A stretch of 14,461 bases of DNA from assembly GCA_002162915.1 (NCBI GenBank), contig MABB01000114.1, forward strand, positions 1 to 14,461. The letters run 5' to 3'. This DNA is from Rhodospirillales bacterium 47_12_T64. GTDB lineage: Bacteria > Pseudomonadota > Alphaproteobacteria > Kiloniellales > Kiloniellaceae. The notes under the pieces are model-generated. The model did no database searches. It was not told where the DNA came from and worked only from the letters and a program-made list of their open reading frames with translations. Made by a program: the position numbers and the translations under genes. This document shows positions 13,657 through 14,461 of this stretch, piece by piece; within the stretch, counting starts at the first letter, position 1; each line of letters starts with the position of its first letter.

Positions 13657-14461
13657 TCAAGAATTCTGGCGACTTGATATACCAATTACAGCCGTGCAGC
13701 GATCGCTTTCCAGAAGGGATTGAAAGCGTTGCGGGTTTAAGCACTCTTTATCGGCTCTCTCTGGTATAGACCGACTGTGGAAAAGATGAAGTACGGGTGA
13801 GCTATGGTTCGCTGTAATCCGCTTTATTCCACTGCGAAGGATGCGCAAGGTAAAGTCAGAATCTTCCAGACCATGGCCCACATAACTTTCATCAAAGCCA
13901 TCTACTTTATAAAAGTCGTCTTTCCAAACTCCGAGATTACAAGTTTGAACTTTATCCCAACTATCCATCTGTTTTTTGCGTTCTTTATCTGACTGGAGCA
14001 GCGGCACAAACTGAAAAGGTCGATTACACTGGCCTGTAAGACCCATTAAAAATAAAATAGCCCGCGACCAGCGGAAGAAACTCCAACCCTTTTTCAATAC
14101 TCTGTTCGTAAAACCACGCTTTAGATAAACCCGTCTTCCAGCGACAAACCAGCCTTTTTCAGCCAACTTTCTATGGGACGATATGAAAGAAGGCATCAGG
14201 CAGCAATCACCATCAATAAAAATAACATACTCACCCTCTGCGAGTTCAACAGCGCCGTTTCTTGCCGCTGCAACTCGAAAACCATCATCTTTATGCCAGT
14301 AGTGGCTTATCTTAATTGATGAATTTTTGGCATACTCCTTAACAAGATCAATCGTTTCCTGTCTGGATCCATCATCCGCAATGATCACTTCAAAATTTTT
14401 ATCTGTTTGGCTCTCTACTGAACGCAGAACAAAACCCAAAGCCTGAGGCCAGTTATAGGTT
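13657..14461 (-). CDS. GT2-family glycosyltransferase, N-terminus cut by window edge
   Basis: Sugar transferase of the GT-A fold, likely acting on a surface polysaccharide with the GT9 enzyme downstream. The reading frame is open through the right edge, where TYNWPQALGFVLRSVESQT continues the classical N-terminal GT2 pattern, so the true start lies beyond 14461; an in-frame TTG at 14439 is inside the conserved domain and is not the start. Motifs: EVIIADDGS, the nucleotide-sugar/metal site FIDGDC (a DxD-type motif), and near the C-terminus the segment VDGFDESYVGHGLEDSDFTLRI, which matches the galactosyltransferase-like (GT7C-type) acceptor region found in bacterial GT2 enzymes such as chondroitin-synthase-like proteins. 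About 267 residues are visible. A short hydrophobic stretch (RAILFLMGLTG) is probably part of the fold, not a membrane anchor. Specific sugar unknown. Confidence 0.9.
   Translation of the reverse strand, partial: TYNWPQALGFVLRSVESQTDKNFEVIIADDGSRQETIDLVKEYAKNSSIKISHYWHKDDGFRVAAARNGAVELAEGEYVIFIDGDCCLMPSFISSHRKLAEKGWFVAGRRVYLKRGFTNRVLKKGWSFFRWSRAILFLMGLTGQCNRPFQFVPLLQSDKERKKQMDSWDKVQTCNLGVWKDDFYKVDGFDESYVGHGLEDSDFTLRILRSGIKRITANHSSPVLHLFHSRSIPERADKECLNPQRFQSLLESDRCTAVIGISSRQNS

Noticed and set aside
1..14461. Mobile element or phage island
   Set aside because: No transposase, integrase, terminal inverted repeats or phage genes seen; base composition and gene style are fairly even throughout.

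Overview
The window looks like a piece of alphaproteobacterial chromosome, probably from a free-living marine-type bacterium of moderate GC. The evidence is the set and style of housekeeping genes: an rdgB-hemW pair, a PAS_5-family protein, and a penicillin-binding-protein activator facing an rsmI-yraN-BON lipoprotein-SirB1/TPR-gshB run. The lineage call is an inference from protein style. I see no transposase, integrase, phage gene, CRISPR array, rRNA or intact tRNA.

Layout. (1) Positions 18-1989, plus strand: rdgB (nucleotide-pool cleaning) and hemW (heme chaperone). The hemW leader holds a perfect 8-bp dyad and a possible 10-codon mini-ORF. (2) Positions 2116-3959, plus strand: an accessory trio made of a PAS_5 protein, an unrecognised 113-residue helical protein and a PhyH-type Fe(II)/2-oxoglutarate oxygenase. 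(3) Positions 3961-6930, minus strand: a metal-resistance unit with an ArsR/SmtB/CadC-type repressor and a Zn/Cd/Pb-type P1B ATPase. Between them lie five 13-bp tandem repeats that run into the arsR stop codon, a tRNA-like relic, and a promoter covered by two overlapping ATATGAA-N6-TTCATAT operators. (4) Positions 6973-9731: an LpoA-like lipoprotein on the minus strand and rsmI-yraN on the plus strand, with 5' ends that appear to overlap. (5) Positions 9924-12491, plus strand: a DolP-like two-BON lipoprotein, a SirB1/TPR protein and glutathione synthetase, closed by a strong intrinsic terminator. (6) Positions 12554-14461, minus strand: a GT9 heptosyltransferase-like enzyme and a GT2 glycosyltransferase that runs off the right edge. 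These probably belong to a surface-glycan (LPS core or O-chain) locus.

How the parts work together. The metal unit reads as a self-contained detoxification switch. The repressor carries both a CadC-like Cys site and a complete SmtB-like alpha-5 site, and the ATPase promoter has the matching operators. The lpoA-like, rsmI, yraN and BON lipoprotein genes match the known E. coli yraL-yraM-yraN-yraP neighbourhood for envelope maintenance. Glutathione synthesis and heme handling are ordinary housekeeping. The least understood stretch is the PAS_5 / 113-residue protein / PhyH trio. No stretch over 300 bases lacks a gene.
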